Positions 1 to 7,944 of a DNA stretch of 23,808 bases are shown piece after piece; the first letter of the stretch is position 1; each line of letters starts with the position of its first letter. Origin of the DNA: Candidatus Thorarchaeota archaeon (GTDB taxonomy: Archaea > Asgardarchaeota > Thorarchaeia > Thorarchaeales > Thorarchaeaceae); assembly GCA_016839345.1 (NCBI GenBank), contig JAEOUL010000317.1:1-23808 (forward strand), read 5' to 3'. The notes beneath the pieces were generated by a model that searched no databases, was not told the DNA's origin, and worked only from the letters and a program-made list of their open reading frames with translations. Position numbers and translations under genes: made by a program.

Positions 1-518
1 ATTGATTTTTGCTCCAGAAGCACTTCTCTTGTTTCTGAAACTAGGGGCGCTTTCGTGGTTTTTTTGGATTCTTCCTTCTTCTTCCCCCTGACAAGTAGTC
101 TATAGTTCATCTCAATTACTATGGCATCATCACGTTTACAATGAATAAGTAGGTCTAGTATCTCGTTTATGCCTCGCTGTTCCATATTGATGATTTTTGC
201 AGTAGTGTGGATTTGATCTCCAGAATGAAGAGCCTTTCTCCAAGACATCTGATGTTCAGCATGAACTACCCGTAAGATATCGAAGTCCATCTTTTCTGAG
301 TCATCAACGAGTTGGCTAAGTATTTCTGGTAAGAACACAACAGGATAGATTGGTGGGGGAACAAGTTTTGCATCAGGTTCTGTGTTCAAATAGAGAGGAT
401 TCTTTTCATTAGTCGCGAGAGCATAATTTCGGATACTCTCAGCGTCAACAAGAAGAGGCCCAGAATGATACTCTTTTCCGAGAAACTCTCGATTCAATTT
501 CGGTGTTCCATCAACCAA
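1..518 (-). CDS. FAS1-like/MaoC N-terminal hot-dog dehydratase, partial (3' end outside window)
   Basis: The minus strand is open from a TTG at 518 to the window edge, about 172 codons. A GGAGGT SD box at 530-525, six bases before the TTG, and an in-frame TAA just upstream (536-534) fix this start. The protein opens with a segment typical of the N-terminal hot-dog domain of MaoC-like or FAS1-type (R)-specific hydratases: GKEYHSGP, then AESIRNYALATNEKNPLY, then a PPP-IYPVVF stretch. The middle (HAEHQMSWRKALHSGD) fits the same fold, in which GD introduces the next strand. The last visible 25 residues are charged and look like a linker to a second domain or a C-terminal tail. Such enzymes hydrate or dehydrate acyl-CoA or hydroxyacyl thioesters. 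It is divergent from an SDR gene, a common partner in acyl-chain chemistry. Family call by recognition only; the substrate is unknown. Confidence 0.78.
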   Translation of the reverse strand, partial: MVDGTPKLNREFLGKEYHSGPLLVDAESIRNYALATNEKNPLYLNTEPDAKLVPPPIYPVVFLPEILSQLVDDSEKMDFDILRVVHAEHQMSWRKALHSGDQIHTTAKIINMEQRGINEILDLLIHCKRDDAIVIEMNYRLLVRGKKKEESKKTTKAPLVSETREVLLEQKS

Positions 519-636
519 GACAAAACCTCCAAGTTACTTATTCCTATAATATGAAGTCTGTAATTAGTCTACTTGATTGGCAGAATGATTAAGTCTTATT
601 CACTTCAATGAGTCGACAACAAAGAAGAAATGGAGG

Positions 637-702
637 GGCTCTATACTTATTCATTAATGTAGTCCAACGATTCCGGTGATATGGACTGCAGGATGTGAGA
701 TA
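637..702 (+). promoter_or_regulatory. Promoter/leader of the SDR gene
   Basis: CTATACTTA at 639-647 is a TATA-like element about 25-30 bp before a GTG at 676 and about 60 bp before the ATG at 703. The ATG has a good SD (GGATGTGAG, 691-699), which decides the start. Weak prediction for the TATA box itself. Confidence 0.35.
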
Positions 703-1545
703 ATGAGAAAGCTAGATGAACGAGTTGTCGTGATAACTGGTGGTGCTAGTGGAATTGGAAAAGCAATAGGAGAGCTATTCACGAAGGAAGGAGCTAAGGT
801 GCTTGTTTCTGACATTCAGGATGATTTAGGTCATAAGCTTGCTAAGAGCCTTGGGGAAAATGCCTCCTTTATTCATGCTGATGTTAGCATGGAGAATGAC
901 GTCAAGGGTATGATTGATTATACTGTGGATGCCTACGGTCGTCTAGACTGCGTTGTTAACAATGCAGGAGTTGGTGGTGTTCAAGGAGAAATCGAGTCAA
1001 TTCCTGTCGAAGATTTTGATCGGTCAATAGCTATTCTACTTCGCGGTGTGTTCCTTGGAATGAAACATGCCGCACCAGTCATGAAACGTCAAGGCGGAGG
1101 GAACATCATAAACATAGCAAGTATAGCTGGTCTGCGTGGTATTTCGCAGAATCACCCTTATAGCGCAGCCAAGGCAGCTGTCATCCAGCTGACTCGTACA
1201 GTAGCTATGGAATTGGCGTACTACAAAATACGTGTGAACAGTATCTGCCCGGGCTCGATTGTGTCCTCTATATTTGGAGCAACTGCTGGATTGTCTAGTG
1301 CTGATAGTGTTAAGACCTATGAGAAATTAACTCAGCTTTTTGAAAAAGGTCAACCAATCCGGCGTGCTGGGCTCCCTGAGGATGTAGCCAATGCAGCACT
1401 CTGGCTCGCAAGTGATGACTCGAGCTTTGTCACTGGTCATGCATTGGTTGTGGATGGTGGTATTAGTGCTGGACAAATGTGGACGCAACAGATGAGGTGG
1501 AAAGACATGATCGAGTCGACTCTTGGATTTGATTCGTCTGAGTGA
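703..1545 (+). CDS. SDR family oxidoreductase (NAD-dependent type)
   Basis: A complete classical short-chain dehydrogenase/reductase of 280 residues from the ATG at 703, the usual family length. Visible motifs are the TGGASGIG nucleotide-binding loop (12-19), Asp37 at the end of strand 2 (which favours NAD(H) over NADP(H)), NNAG (86-89), the catalytic Ser140, Tyr153 and Lys157 (YSAAK), and a PGS segment followed by the C-terminal DGG motif. An upstream GTG at 676 would add nine residues (start MIWTAGCEI) but lies outside the family start and lacks an SD; the ATG at 703 has GGATGTGAG. The substrate cannot be read from sequence; secondary alcohols or 3-hydroxyacyl compounds are usual. It is divergent from the dehydratase at 1-518, so a joint acyl or alcohol pathway is possible. 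Confidence 0.92.
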   Translation: MRKLDERVVVITGGASGIGKAIGELFTKEGAKVLVSDIQDDLGHKLAKSLGENASFIHADVSMENDVKGMIDYTVDAYGRLDCVVNNAGVGGVQGEIESIPVEDFDRSIAILLRGVFLGMKHAAPVMKRQGGGNIINIASIAGLRGISQNHPYSAAKAAVIQLTRTVAMELAYYKIRVNSICPGSIVSSIFGATAGLSSADSVKTYEKLTQLFEKGQPIRRAGLPEDVANAALWLASDDSSFVTGHALVVDGGISAGQMWTQQMRWKDMIESTLGFDSSE

Positions 1546-1705
1546 TTTTGCCATTTGTGTTATGATGCGCTATGTTTCCGAAAAACAGTAACCAAACATT
1601 CTAGAAGAGCCAATGTTTCAATAGTCCCTGTTGTAAGAATGACCGAGTACCTTTCAAAATAGCTGAGTGTATTTTTCTTATTCTCCCAATTCTCTTAGAA
1701 CTCGA

Positions 1706-2329
1706 TTACATGGGTACAAACAATTGTACAAGGTCATTAGAAATAGTTTCAGTATCTAGGTCGTCTTCAGAACCCTCCGAGATGAATAAGAATGAAAAAC
1801 CCTCCAATGCGGCAATCAGGATACGTGCCCTTCCCTCGGGATTTGACACTCCACACTCTTCGTAAAGCCTAGTTGCGAGGTTCATATGATCCTTATAGGA
1901 TTTTATCCATTCATTGCATCGATCTTTCCTATTGGTGCCCTCCTCGTATACCTCATATGATAGTCTGCGAAATGTAGGATGTTCCATAAACATCTGAACC
2001 GAGCTTCGAATGAATTGAATGAGTTTTTCTTGAGGTGTTCCTTTCTCAATTATCTGTTTGAGATGAGGGCTCCAGAGTTTATTGAATCCTTGAAGAAGTG
2101 ACTCACAAGCAAGATCATATTTCGAGTTGAAATAATGGAATACAGCACCTTTTGAGATACCCAACTCTGAACAGATACTATCAATGCTGACCTTATGATA
2201 GGATCTTTCAATAAATTGGCGGAAGGACTCATTCACAATATTTTCCCGAGTATCTGGTTCGGTCATTACAACCAGACCTACTATACTATTGACATCCTCT
2301 TTAGTTTCACGCTTTTTCAAATGGAACAT
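1706..2329 (-). CDS. TetR/AcrR family transcriptional regulator
   Basis: The N-terminal helix-turn-helix is typical of TetR: TRENIVNESFRQFIE, then VSIDSICSELGISKGAVFHY and F-SKYDLA. A variable all-helical ligand domain fills the remaining 130 or so residues. The ATG at 2329 is preceded by AGGAAGTGAT, a near-perfect SD, at 5 nt spacing and gives 207 residues. An internal ATG at 2266 would start nearer the usual family N-terminus (186 residues) but has a weaker SD. The gene follows the B12-radical SAM gene with a 6-nt gap, so it is the last cistron of a three-gene operon. A 20-bp dyad at 5282-5301, at the operon's predicted start site, is a natural candidate for its operator, giving feedback control (inference). 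The ligand is unknown. Confidence 0.88.
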   Translation of the reverse strand: MFHLKKRETKEDVNSIVGLVVMTEPDTRENIVNESFRQFIERSYHKVSIDSICSELGISKGAVFHYFNSKYDLACESLLQGFNKLWSPHLKQIIEKGTPQEKLIQFIRSSVQMFMEHPTFRRLSYEVYEEGTNRKDRCNEWIKSYKDHMNLATRLYEECGVSNPEGRARILIAALEGFSFLFISEGSEDDLDTETISNDLVQLFVPM

Positions 2330-2335
2330 GAAACA

Positions 2336-3721
2336 TCACTTCCTGTATCTATTGAGTATAGTCCTAAACACTACCTTGAAGAAATCGAGATTCTTCATTT
2401 TGATTTGTTTCCAGATGAGGCTTGGCCTTGAGTAAAATTTGTAATATGCTCGCGTAAGCTGCTTCTTAATCGTAGCCCGCGACAGTTCTGGAAGATTCAA
2501 GACAGGTTCTATAACAGTGAACTTTGACCAATCAGAATCTGATATCCAACCATTTTCCATTGCTTCATCATACAATGGAGTGCCAGGATATGGAGTACAA
2601 ATAGTGAACTGCGCAAAATCCGGATCAAGTCTGCAGGCAAAATCAATTGTAGAACGCATATCCTCTTCAGTTTCTCCTGGTATTCCCAAAATAAACGAGA
2701 GAACAACTTGCAAACCAACTTTCTTTGCTAATGCAACAGACTTGATAATTTGGCTTAACCGTATTCCTTTCTTAATTGTATTAAGAATTCGTTGGGAGCC
2801 TGATTCAGCCCCGATATAGATGGTATGGCAACCTGCTTCCTTTAACCAATTAGCCATTTCAGGGTGTCTTGACATGATGTCAGCTCTTGATGAACAAGTC
2901 CATGTGACATTATCCACCTCTTTATTCATCATTGTACAAATATCAGAAACTCTTTGGTGGTCGAAGGTGAACAAATCATCAATGAATGTTACATCTCGAA
3001 CACCGTATCTGTCCTGAAGAAATTGAAGCTCCTGAATTACGTTTGTTGGAGATCTCCCTCTCCATCGTTTTCCTGTAATTCTTGATGATGAACAGAAGGT
3101 GCACTGATATGGGCACCCCCTACTTGTTATCATTGGGGCAAACCTGTCTCCTTTGGGAAAATAATGATGAAGACCTAGAAGATCATAGGCTGGAAACGGA
3201 AGGCTATCCAGATCGGGAATATAAGGTCTGTCGGGATTTCTTATAATAGTTCCATCTGCTCGAGTCGTGGTTCCTGCTACTCCTTGGTATGAATGGTTTC
3301 CATTGACTTCCTCTAGAAGTACATTCATAGTCACCTCGCCCTCTCCTCTCACAACTACATCAATTTCTGGACAATCTCTGAGTACCTGTTCATCCTGAAA
3401 GGTCACGTGGGCTCCTCCAACAACAACAAGAATTGAGGGATTATGGTTTTTGACAACTTTTGCAGTCTGGTATACTTCGTGGATGGAGGGTGTTGTTTGT
3501 CCACTAATACCGACCACATCAGGAGAAAATGAGGATAGGATGTTGGCAAAATCTGAACCGTTGGACCGACGGAGGAGCCCATCGTGTATTTTCACTTCGT
3601 GATTCCCATAGTCTCTGATATAGCTCGCAACGTATCCGATTCCTAAAGGAGGACTTGTATACTCTAATGATTCAGTGATGGCACAATTTGATTGAGGGAC
3701 TGTGAGTAGAACTTTGGCTAT
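2336..3721 (-). CDS. B12-binding domain radical SAM protein with apparent ATA start
   Basis: From the first standard start (GTG 3595) the protein is 419 residues, but that cuts into the cobalamin-binding fold. Upstream in the same frame, 42 more codons encode a typical family N-terminus (AKVLLTVPQSN, then PPLGIGYVASYIRDYG). No ATG, GTG or TTG exists there; the frame closes at the TGA of the preceding gene (3727-3725). The plausible initiator is ATA at 3721, behind GGAGGGATGA, giving 461 residues. Domains: B12-binding Rossmann-like (about 1-140, with VVGISGQTT and VVVGGAHVT), then radical SAM with the cluster motif CPYQCTFC (Cys 203, 207, 210), and a C-terminal extension. Such proteins carry out methylations, ring contractions or other radical chemistry. 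It is three bases behind the SPASM gene and six before TetR, so one transcript. Product unknown. Confidence 0.85.
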   Translation of the reverse strand: MAKVLLTVPQSNCAITESLEYTSPPLGIGYVASYIRDYGNHEVKIHDGLLRRSNGSDFANILSSFSPDVVGISGQTTPSIHEVYQTAKVVKNHNPSILVVVGGAHVTFQDEQVLRDCPEIDVVVRGEGEVTMNVLLEEVNGNHSYQGVAGTTTRADGTIIRNPDRPYIPDLDSLPFPAYDLLGLHHYFPKGDRFAPMITSRGCPYQCTFCSSSRITGKRWRGRSPTNVIQELQFLQDRYGVRDVTFIDDLFTFDHQRVSDICTMMNKEVDNVTWTCSSRADIMSRHPEMANWLKEAGCHTIYIGAESGSQRILNTIKKGIRLSQIIKSVALAKKVGLQVVLSFILGIPGETEEDMRSTIDFACRLDPDFAQFTICTPYPGTPLYDEAMENGWISDSDWSKFTVIEPVLNLPELSRATIKKQLTRAYYKFYSRPSLIWKQIKMKNLDFFKVVFRTILNRYRK

Positions 3722-3724
3722 TGT

Positions 3725-5245
3725 TCATCCCTCCACAAAATTGGCTTCAATCATTGAATTCGAAACCCGCAAAAAGAATTCCAGATCTGCTGTGCACATT
3801 CCAGTCAATTTGTCCCAGTGGTCCGTGTTGTGAATACAACCCGGGTCTGGAGCTAATTCATCTCCAAAATAACTAATAGCACGAGCTCGACAACCACCGC
3901 AGACGTACCGTTTTTCACAACTTCCGCAAGCATCTTTCAAAAGGTCCTTGTTTCTTAATCTTTGTAGTAGAGGAGAGTGAGTCCATATTGATTCAAGATC
4001 ATCCATCATAATATTACCAATCTTCATGGGTTCAATATGGGGGAAAAAGACGCATGGATAGATGTCGCCATTTGGCTCAAGTGAAACATAGAAACGACCT
4101 GCACCACAACCACCAATAAACTCTGTAAGGCGTTGCATTTTAGACGGGAATCGAGTATTGCTGAAATGAGTGGGAGCCAACACCTCATCCTGATTTGAAC
4201 ACAGTAATTTGGCATCAGATGCAACTCTACCAAACTGTGGTGCTGTTGTTAATACCTCTAGTGAACTCTTATGCTTGCTAGAAGCCCTACGCCACAATAC
4301 TTCCAAAAGGTATTCGCGTTCAAATGGTGTAAGATCCAAATCAATTAACTCAGCCCCTCTACCAACAGGTACTAGATTGTAAAGCATGAGCCATCTGGCA
4401 TCAAGATCCTCGCATAATTTGATAACATCTTGAATTTGACCAATATTGTGTCGAGTCACGGTTGTAGATACTTCGACAAACAGATCCGCAGCCACACAAT
4501 TCATGACCCCTTCAATTGTCTTATCAAAAGATCCTGGAACACCTCTGAAATTATCATGCGTTTTGGCGTTAGATCCGTCAATACTAATCTGTACAAATTT
4601 CATTCCTGCGTTTTTGAAAAGCCGAACCCGTTCGGGATTAGAGAACGTTATTCCATTCGTGGCAACTGCAACATATATTCCTCGCTCTGTTGCTCTTCTA
4701 ATTAGAGTAAGAATGTCGGATCTTATTGTGGGTTCTCCTCCAGAGAACGCTAAGAATACAACACCAGCATCAGCCATTTTGTCAATACTTGCAAGCGCCT
4801 CTTCAGTTGATAGCTCATACTGACCCTTCAGACCTGCGCTCTCGTAGCAATGCTTGCACCTTAGGTTGCAGGCTTTTGTCACATTCCAAACTATCTGAAA
4901 AGGAGCTCCGGGTGTAAATGGTTTAGTCACTCCAAATTTCGCTAATCCGCTAACAATACTTGACATAGATCTTCTGAATATATCATCGTTAAGACCCTCC
5001 TCAATGATATTTGAGGTTGTTCCGAAAACCCTGGCACCAATTGCCAGTATCACATGAAGAAGATATGTTGAAATCCTGCATGTTCTGCATACGCTACTTC
5101 TCTTACCAGCAATAAAATCCAGTGCTACATTTAGACGAGTATCACCATCTGATGTGCAATTCTTAGTAATGGCTAATAGAAAACGTCGTATGAGTCGGGA
5201 TGAAGTAAGGCTAGTAAGTATGTCAATCTTCGAATCAGCTTTCAC
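3725..5245 (-). CDS. Radical SAM/SPASM domain protein with Cys-containing N-terminal extension
   Basis: A 506-residue protein from GTG 5245. An AAGGA SD lies about 11 nt upstream, and a weaker GGAG abuts the start. The radical SAM core begins with VWNVTKACNLRCKHCYE (cluster Cys 126, 130, 133), followed by SGGEP (168-172), an ATNG strand and an SIDG segment. The C-terminus has a SPASM-type auxiliary Fe-S region: GCGAGRFYVSLEPNGDIYPC, then CGSC, YVCGGCRARA and a final DPGC. The 115-residue N-terminal extension has Cys30 and a CRTC pair (53-56) and ends in FGVTKPFTPGAPF; I recall the same arrangement in archaeal radical SAM proteins of unknown function. SPASM enzymes modify peptides or tetrapyrroles (AhbC/AhbD-like heme enzymes and peptide maturases). 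No precursor peptide was found next to it. First gene of the operon 5245 to 1706. Confidence 0.9.
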   Translation of the reverse strand: MKADSKIDILTSLTSSRLIRRFLLAITKNCTSDGDTRLNVALDFIAGKRSSVCRTCRISTYLLHVILAIGARVFGTTSNIIEEGLNDDIFRRSMSSIVSGLAKFGVTKPFTPGAPFQIVWNVTKACNLRCKHCYESAGLKGQYELSTEEALASIDKMADAGVVFLAFSGGEPTIRSDILTLIRRATERGIYVAVATNGITFSNPERVRLFKNAGMKFVQISIDGSNAKTHDNFRGVPGSFDKTIEGVMNCVAADLFVEVSTTVTRHNIGQIQDVIKLCEDLDARWLMLYNLVPVGRGAELIDLDLTPFEREYLLEVLWRRASSKHKSSLEVLTTAPQFGRVASDAKLLCSNQDEVLAPTHFSNTRFPSKMQRLTEFIGGCGAGRFYVSLEPNGDIYPCVFFPHIEPMKIGNIMMDDLESIWTHSPLLQRLRNKDLLKDACGSCEKRYVCGGCRARAISYFGDELAPDPGCIHNTDHWDKLTGMCTADLEFFLRVSNSMIEANFVEG

Positions 5246-5281
5246 TCCACACTGCTTCCTTTACCGCTTGACCTACAGAAT

Positions 5282-5334
5282 CATACCGACCAGTCGGTAT
5301 GTTATCATACCTAACCCCCTCTGTAGATATAATC
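5282..5334 (-). promoter_or_regulatory. Promoter and TetR-type operator of the radical SAM operon
   Basis: CATACCGAC (5282-5290) and GTCGGTATG (5293-5301) form a perfect 9-bp inverted repeat around two bases. On the minus strand a TATA-like GATTATATC lies at 5334-5326, which places the start of transcription at about 5302-5305, at the edge of the dyad. Start codon GTG 5245 lies 36 bp further on. A dyad of this size at the start site is where a TetR dimer would repress, and the operon's last gene is a TetR regulator. The second TetR (6024-6644) is an alternative owner. Confidence 0.6.
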
Positions 5335-5465
5335 TCTTTGGCTTAAGCAAGAAGAGCTGTCTTGATACCTGAGATGAATGACCTTGCATAATATTGAGTC
5401 GAATCAATATAACTTCCCATTTCAAAGCATAAAGCATGTGAAACAGGGAGTGTGGAAACCGACTA

Positions 5466-6017
5466 CTATTGAACCAACAATATTGCATAACGGTTTACTA
5501 TCTCTGAGCGATCCTTCAGAACTTTGATTGGAAGTCCCAATTTTGATACAGTGGAGAACAGGTCTACTCCCATTCCTTCTGGTGCAGGTCGTGCAAGATT
5601 CTTATGTTTGCAGTCTGCCCTGTTGTTGACACACTCACTACATAGTGAACAGTTTCCAACAGTGAGTAGGAATGTCTTGACATACCCCTCTAGGAATACC
5701 TCGCGCTCGAGTTTGAGCAAATCTCTCTTAACCTGTTCCAACCAACTTTTGTATTCCTCAGAAGGTTCTCCGCTCTCCCTTGTGAATCTGAAGATCCAAG
5801 CATCGTTGTACTCTTTGAAGAACATCCGGCTTTCAGAAACAGAGGGGAGGTTTGGAGGACATGAAGCTCCTCCGTAGTCCTCACAGCCAAAATTGCATTT
5901 CATTCGCACCCAGTGTGAAACCACAATCTCTTTTGGATCAATCCATTTGAATTCCTCAAATCATTGTTCGGTGAACAGTTTCTCGAGTTCTATAGCTGAA
6001 TTTCTCTGCATTGACAT
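5466..6017 (-). CDS. DUF2284-type metal-binding (Fe-S) protein, frame interrupted by TGA
   Basis: Predicted metal-binding protein of the DUF2284 kind. Eight cysteines are ordered as KCNFGC, x7, SCPP near the N-terminus, and CSLCSEC, x6, C near the middle, which suggests a bound Fe-S cluster. The open stretch from GTG 5924 gives 152 residues but starts inside the domain. The same frame continues upstream through KWIDPKEIVVSHWVRMKC, meets TGA at 5963-5961, and continues with 18 codons to ATG 6017, which has a GGAGTGA SD and sits 6 nt after the TetR stop. That is exactly where a cotranscribed gene should begin. A Gly codon (GGA) changed to TGA would explain it; selenocysteine, restart at GTG 5924, or a sequence error are the alternatives. 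Restart would keep all eight Cys. Function of the family is unknown. Confidence 0.75.
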
Positions 6018-6023
6018 TGAACT

Positions 6024-6644
6024 TCACTCCGCATCTCGAGATTTCAATATCTTGATGAACAATCCAACTGCCAAGTCGACAAAATCGTCATCATCACCAA
6101 AATAGCCTGGGAAGATAATCTGATAGATCATCATTAGACCCACGATTCTTAGAATTCTGTCCTGCTTCTCTCCTACTTTTCCCAGACTCTCTGCCTTTTC
6201 TGTTTTCATTATGACTTCAGATAGTACACCCATCGCCTGCTGTAGTCCATCAGTACTCTGATACTTCTTGACAAGCTCCATGTAATCATCTGGATTCGCG
6301 AACATCTCGCTCTGTATAGCTGCGAGAAACTGCCTGTCTGTTCTACGGAATTCTATGACCTTCTTCAAAAACCAACGAAGTGTGTCATCAATATTCATGT
6401 TCATCTCAAGGACTTTCTCCACACCCACTTGTCGATTGAACTCCTCCACATATCCCTCAACCTTTTGAGACATGATCTCTGCGAGGATGTCAACTTTCCC
6501 GTTAGGGAAGTGATAGTAGATTGTACCTACACTCACTTTGGCAACATAGGCCACTTCGTTTACATTGATGTTGGAGTAACCCTTCTTCTCAATCAGCTTC
6601 TGAGCCGTTTCAACAATCGATTGTTTAGCTTTGGATTTTCTCAT
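6024..6644 (-). CDS. TetR/AcrR family transcriptional regulator
   Basis: The N-terminal 60 residues are a standard TetR DNA-binding domain: KQSIVETAQKLIEKKGYSNI, then VNEVAYVAKVSVGTIYYHFP, followed by GKVDIL. A helical ligand-binding region of normal size follows (about 206 residues in total). ATG 6644 is preferred over the upstream TTG 6650; neither has an SD. A TATA-like CTTTATATCC (6679-6670) about 30 bp upstream suggests a leaderless or near-leaderless transcript. It is followed by the DUF2284 gene with a 6-nt gap and is divergent from an amidohydrolase gene. Clustered TCGA-containing dyads between the divergent starts are its likely operators (inference). Ligand unknown; the setting suggests an aromatic or carboxylated compound handled by the amidohydrolase. 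Confidence 0.88.
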   Translation of the reverse strand: MRKSKAKQSIVETAQKLIEKKGYSNINVNEVAYVAKVSVGTIYYHFPNGKVDILAEIMSQKVEGYVEEFNRQVGVEKVLEMNMNIDDTLRWFLKKVIEFRRTDRQFLAAIQSEMFANPDDYMELVKKYQSTDGLQQAMGVLSEVIMKTEKAESLGKVGEKQDRILRIVGLMMIYQIIFPGYFGDDDDFVDLAVGLFIKILKSRDAE

Positions 6645-6669
6645 CTTCAATTCTGAATATGATTGCCAC

Positions 6670-6761
6670 GGATATAAAGAATTCGAATTCGAGTCATATT
6701 CGAAAATTTAATAAGCGCCCGTAACGACTCAATACATGAATCCGAGTCGAACTCGAATATG
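6670..6761. promoter_or_regulatory. Divergent promoter region with TCGA-type dyads (TetR / amidohydrolase)
   Basis: The region holds a minus TATA box (6679-6670) and a plus TATA-like TTTAATAAG (6707-6715). Between and after them lie a 12-bp perfect palindrome GAATTCGAATTC (6679-6690), TTCGAAT-N7-ATATTCGAA (6682-6704), and CGAGT-CGA-ACTCG (6743-6755). The octamer ATTCGAGT (6687-6694) reappears inverted as ACTCGAAT (6751-6758), and CATATTCG (6695-6702) as CGAATATG (6754-6761). The sites therefore flank the amidohydrolase promoter and cover that of the TetR gene, as expected for joint repression. Confidence 0.5.
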
Positions 6762-7773
6762 TGTGGTTGAAACAATGTCAGATGATTATGACTGGATTGA
6801 TTTGCATCATCATATCATACCAGATTTCTACGTTAAAGCTCTAGCCGAGAAAGGTATCACAGAACTCTCGGGAGTCCCCATTCCAACATACACTACGGAT
6901 GAGTGTTTGAAGGATATGGATAAAGTCGGAATCGAGAAAGCCATTCTCTCCATCCCCTTCTCTGGTGTGCATGTCAAGGATAATGGGTTCTTCCAAGATC
7001 TGGCAAGAAAAACGAACACATGCCTCGCAGAGATGATACGAAAATATCCCACTCGCTTTGGTGCGTTAGCATCAGTACCTTTACCCAATATAGAAGCAGC
7101 CTTTGCAGAGCTTGAGTTCGCGATGGACGAGCTTCATCTTGATGGTGTGGTTCTGCTATCAAACTCTGACGGGATGTACCTTGGAGACCCTGAGCTTGAG
7201 GAGTTCTTTGCCGAGCTGAACAGGCGTAAGACTGTTGTCTTTGTCCATCCTAACAACCCACCATTCGCTGAGATGATAAAACCCGATGTCCCAGTTGTAC
7301 ACATTGAGTGGCCCTTTGACACAACTCGAGCAGTCGCAAACATGGTCTACAGTGGAGCACTTGACAGGTACAAAAACATCCGATTCATCCTCTCACACGG
7401 TGGCGGAGTAGTTCCGTATCTGGCGTGGAGAATTAGTATCCTAGAATATCGACAACGTGACAAGGTCAAGATGATGCGGTCACTCTATGACCTGATAATC
7501 AGAAAACAGGGTCCTGTAACAGGGCTGCGCCTCCTGCAAAAAATGTACTATGACACGACTGCGGTGACAACACCTAGCTCTCTTAGCACTCTCAAGGAGT
7601 TGTTGGATCCATCTCACATTGTACTAGGAACTGACTTGGGTGCGGCTCCGAGGTTGATGGCTTCGCTTGTCCTGAGTGACTTGAAATCTTTCGATGGTTT
7701 CGATGAAGAATATCTTCGGGCGATTGCACGAAAAGGTGCTTTAGAGCTATTTCCAAGACTTGCATCTGTCTGA
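6736..7773 (+). CDS. ACMSD-type amidohydrolase (amidohydrolase 2 family)
   Basis: A 345-residue TIM-barrel metal enzyme of the amidohydrolase_2 (PF04909) group, which includes ACMSD and resorcylate decarboxylases. Visible motifs: the N-terminal HxH (LHHHIIP, His24/His26), FVHPNNP, the SHGGG metal/catalytic His and the late GTDLG Asp. Length is normal for the family. ATG 6775 (MSDDYDWIDLHHH) is the more family-like start; ATG 6736 lies about 27 bp after a TATA-like element and could be a leaderless start. With the upstream start, one dyad repeat lies inside the coding sequence. Members decarboxylate or hydrolyse aromatic or semialdehyde acids with Zn or Mn. It is divergent from TetR and DUF2284, probably one regulated unit. 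Substrate unknown. Confidence 0.87.
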   Translation: MNPSRTRICVVETMSDDYDWIDLHHHIIPDFYVKALAEKGITELSGVPIPTYTTDECLKDMDKVGIEKAILSIPFSGVHVKDNGFFQDLARKTNTCLAEMIRKYPTRFGALASVPLPNIEAAFAELEFAMDELHLDGVVLLSNSDGMYLGDPELEEFFAELNRRKTVVFVHPNNPPFAEMIKPDVPVVHIEWPFDTTRAVANMVYSGALDRYKNIRFILSHGGGVVPYLAWRISILEYRQRDKVKMMRSLYDLIIRKQGPVTGLRLLQKMYYDTTAVTTPSSLSTLKELLDPSHIVLGTDLGAAPRLMASLVLSDLKSFDGFDEEYLRAIARKGALELFPRLASV

Positions 7774-7782
7774 GGGGTTTTC

Positions 7783-7923
7783 ATGGCCAAGAAGACCTCC
7801 TCAAAGGAAAGAACAAATCTATTGGAGGAAAAACGAGGCACAAAAGCTGCAACTGTAGAAGACCGCACCATTACTGATTGTATTCTGCGAAATAGAAACT
7901 ACATCTGGACTCATATAATTTGA
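7783..7923 (+). CDS. Small ORF of 46 codons, possibly the 5' remnant of a larger gene
   Basis: ATG 7783 follows the amidohydrolase stop by 9 bases and has GAGGGG about 6 nt upstream, so it would be translated as a second cistron. The product is hydrophilic (start MAKKTSSKERTNLLEEKR) and ends in RNRNYIWTHII. The N-terminal part reads like the start of a larger enzyme, but no continuation is visible in any frame. The minus-strand FkbM gene ends 22 bp further on, so a truncation at a rearrangement joint is possible. I do not recognise a family with confidence. It could also be a genuine small protein. Confidence 0.4.
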   Translation: MAKKTSSKERTNLLEEKRGTKAATVEDRTITDCILRNRNYIWTHII

Positions 7924-7944
7924 TAACTCCTATGATAAGGAATG

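Noticed and set aside
4446..4823. Plus-strand 125-codon frame inside the SPASM gene
   Set aside because: It lies wholly inside a convincing radical SAM coding sequence on the other strand; no SD or family features.
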